From Erysipelotrichaceae bacterium (GTDB lineage: Bacteria > Bacillota_I > Bacilli_A > Erysipelotrichales > Erysipelotrichaceae): DNA of 41,031 nucleotides. A program made the translations under genes and the position numbers. The notes under the pieces were generated by a model that saw only the letters and a list, made by a program, of their open reading frames with translations, had not been told where the DNA came from and searched no databases. This document shows positions 40,838-41,031 of this stretch, in pieces (position 1 is the stretch's first letter; every line of letters begins with the position of its first letter). Location: NCBI GenBank assembly GCA_030526485.1, contig JAUNCS010000015.1:1-41031 (forward strand), read 5' to 3'.

Positions 40838-40925
40838 ACCATTCATTTACAAAAACAAAAATTATAAATATGCCGAATATATGAGTGTTTAGATACCTAT
40901 ATGAATGTTTATTTTATGATTGTTG
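40819..40925. repeat. Four copies of a WTATGANTGTTT motif in a divergent control region
   Basis: Plus-strand copies: TTATGATTGTTT (40819-40830), ATATGAGTGTTT (40879-40890), ATATGAATGTTT (40899-40910) and TTATGATTGTTG (40914-40925). The first lies in the promoter of the DeoR operon and the last overlaps the -35 of the rightward promoter. Direct-repeat arrangement is common for DeoR-family operators. Confidence 0.65.
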
Positions 40926-40951
40926 TTTTTGCCTTGTGTTAGACATAAGAT
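40923..40951 (+). promoter_or_regulatory. Promoter of the partial gene at the right edge
   Basis: -35 TTGTTT (40923-40928), 17-base spacer, -10 TAAGAT (40946-40951). A motif copy overlaps the -35. Confidence 0.5.
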
Positions 40952-40981
40952 AAGGATGTAAACAAAGGAGATATAAAAATA

Positions 40982-41031
40982 ATGAGTTTAGATTTTTACG
41001 CTGATTACAGCAATTGGACAGAAGAATTATT
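40982..41031 (+). CDS. Start of an unrecognised gene, truncated by the window edge
   Basis: ATG at 40982 with AAAGGAG about ten bases upstream, reading MSLDFYADYSNWTEEL before the sequence ends. Sixteen residues are too few to assign a family. It diverges from the DeoR operon and carries the same motif at its promoter, so it may be a target of that regulator. Confidence 0.6.
   Translation, partial: MSLDFYADYSNWTEEL

Overview
The window looks like a chromosomal segment of a low-GC Gram-positive bacterium, probably a gut Firmicute of the Erysipelotrichales type (lineage is inference). The support is low GC, mostly TAA stops, strong Shine-Dalgarno (SD) sites, LAAC lipoboxes, a FabT/FabK-type fatty acid gene cluster, a lysine riboswitch and CcpA-like cre sites. 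Nearly all of it is coding. There is no rRNA, tRNA or CRISPR array. The only mobile-element traces are a probable transposase tail at the left edge, an Rpn-family nuclease gene and a decayed fragment near 4.1 kb.

Layout. (1) 1-2.7 kb: a polar amino acid ABC importer on the minus strand, preceded by an L-box riboswitch and terminator, so predicted to import lysine. (2) 2.8-5.4 kb: a membrane-anchored GDPD, a CsoR-type regulator, gene debris and a membrane diguanylate cyclase. (3) 5.5-9.05 kb: an iron/corrinoid-type ABC importer with a co-transcribed methyltransferase. (4) 9.1-10.9 kb, plus strand: a nucleoside hydrolase and biotin-protein ligase. (5) 10.9-22.0 kb, minus strand: a complete type II fatty acid operon, transcribed acpP-accB-accC-accD-accA-fabH-fabK-(fabK-like)-fabD-fabG-fabF-fabZ-acpS-plsC. 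Three FabT-like palindromes lie around the acpP promoter, and fabT lies upstream as its own unit. birA, convergent to the operon end, would biotinylate AccB. (6) 22.7-28.8 kb: aconitase diverges from citrate synthase, isocitrate dehydrogenase, a PanE-like reductase and a HAD phosphatase. This is the oxidative half of the TCA cycle, making 2-oxoglutarate. (7) 28.8-38.2 kb: another HAD phosphatase, then a large L-ascorbate (ula) region. The minus-strand operon is ulaC-ulaA-ulaB-(beta-propeller)-ulaF-ulaE, with a second class II aldolase/epimerase gene upstream. The divergent plus-strand unit is ulaG-ulaE2-ulaD. (8) 38.3-41 kb: an Rpn-family nuclease, a DeoR-family regulator co-transcribed with a membrane protein, and the start of an unrecognised plus-strand gene.

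How the parts work together. The ula genes encode uptake and phosphorylation of ascorbate (UlaABC), lactone opening (UlaG), decarboxylation (UlaD) and two epimerisations (UlaE, UlaF) to D-xylulose 5-phosphate. A repeated motif, approximately WTATGANWGTTT, occurs in the ulaG/aldolase intergenic region and in the promoters around the DeoR-family operon, which makes that regulator the best local candidate for controlling ula. A cre-like site lies in the spacer of the ulaC promoter.

Points most worth following: a cytosolic FG-GAP-like beta-propeller of unknown function inside the ula operon; duplicated epimerase genes in a split ula regulon; and two convergent gene pairs (birA/plsC and two HAD genes) in which each gene's intrinsic terminator appears to be encoded inside the other's C-terminal coding sequence.
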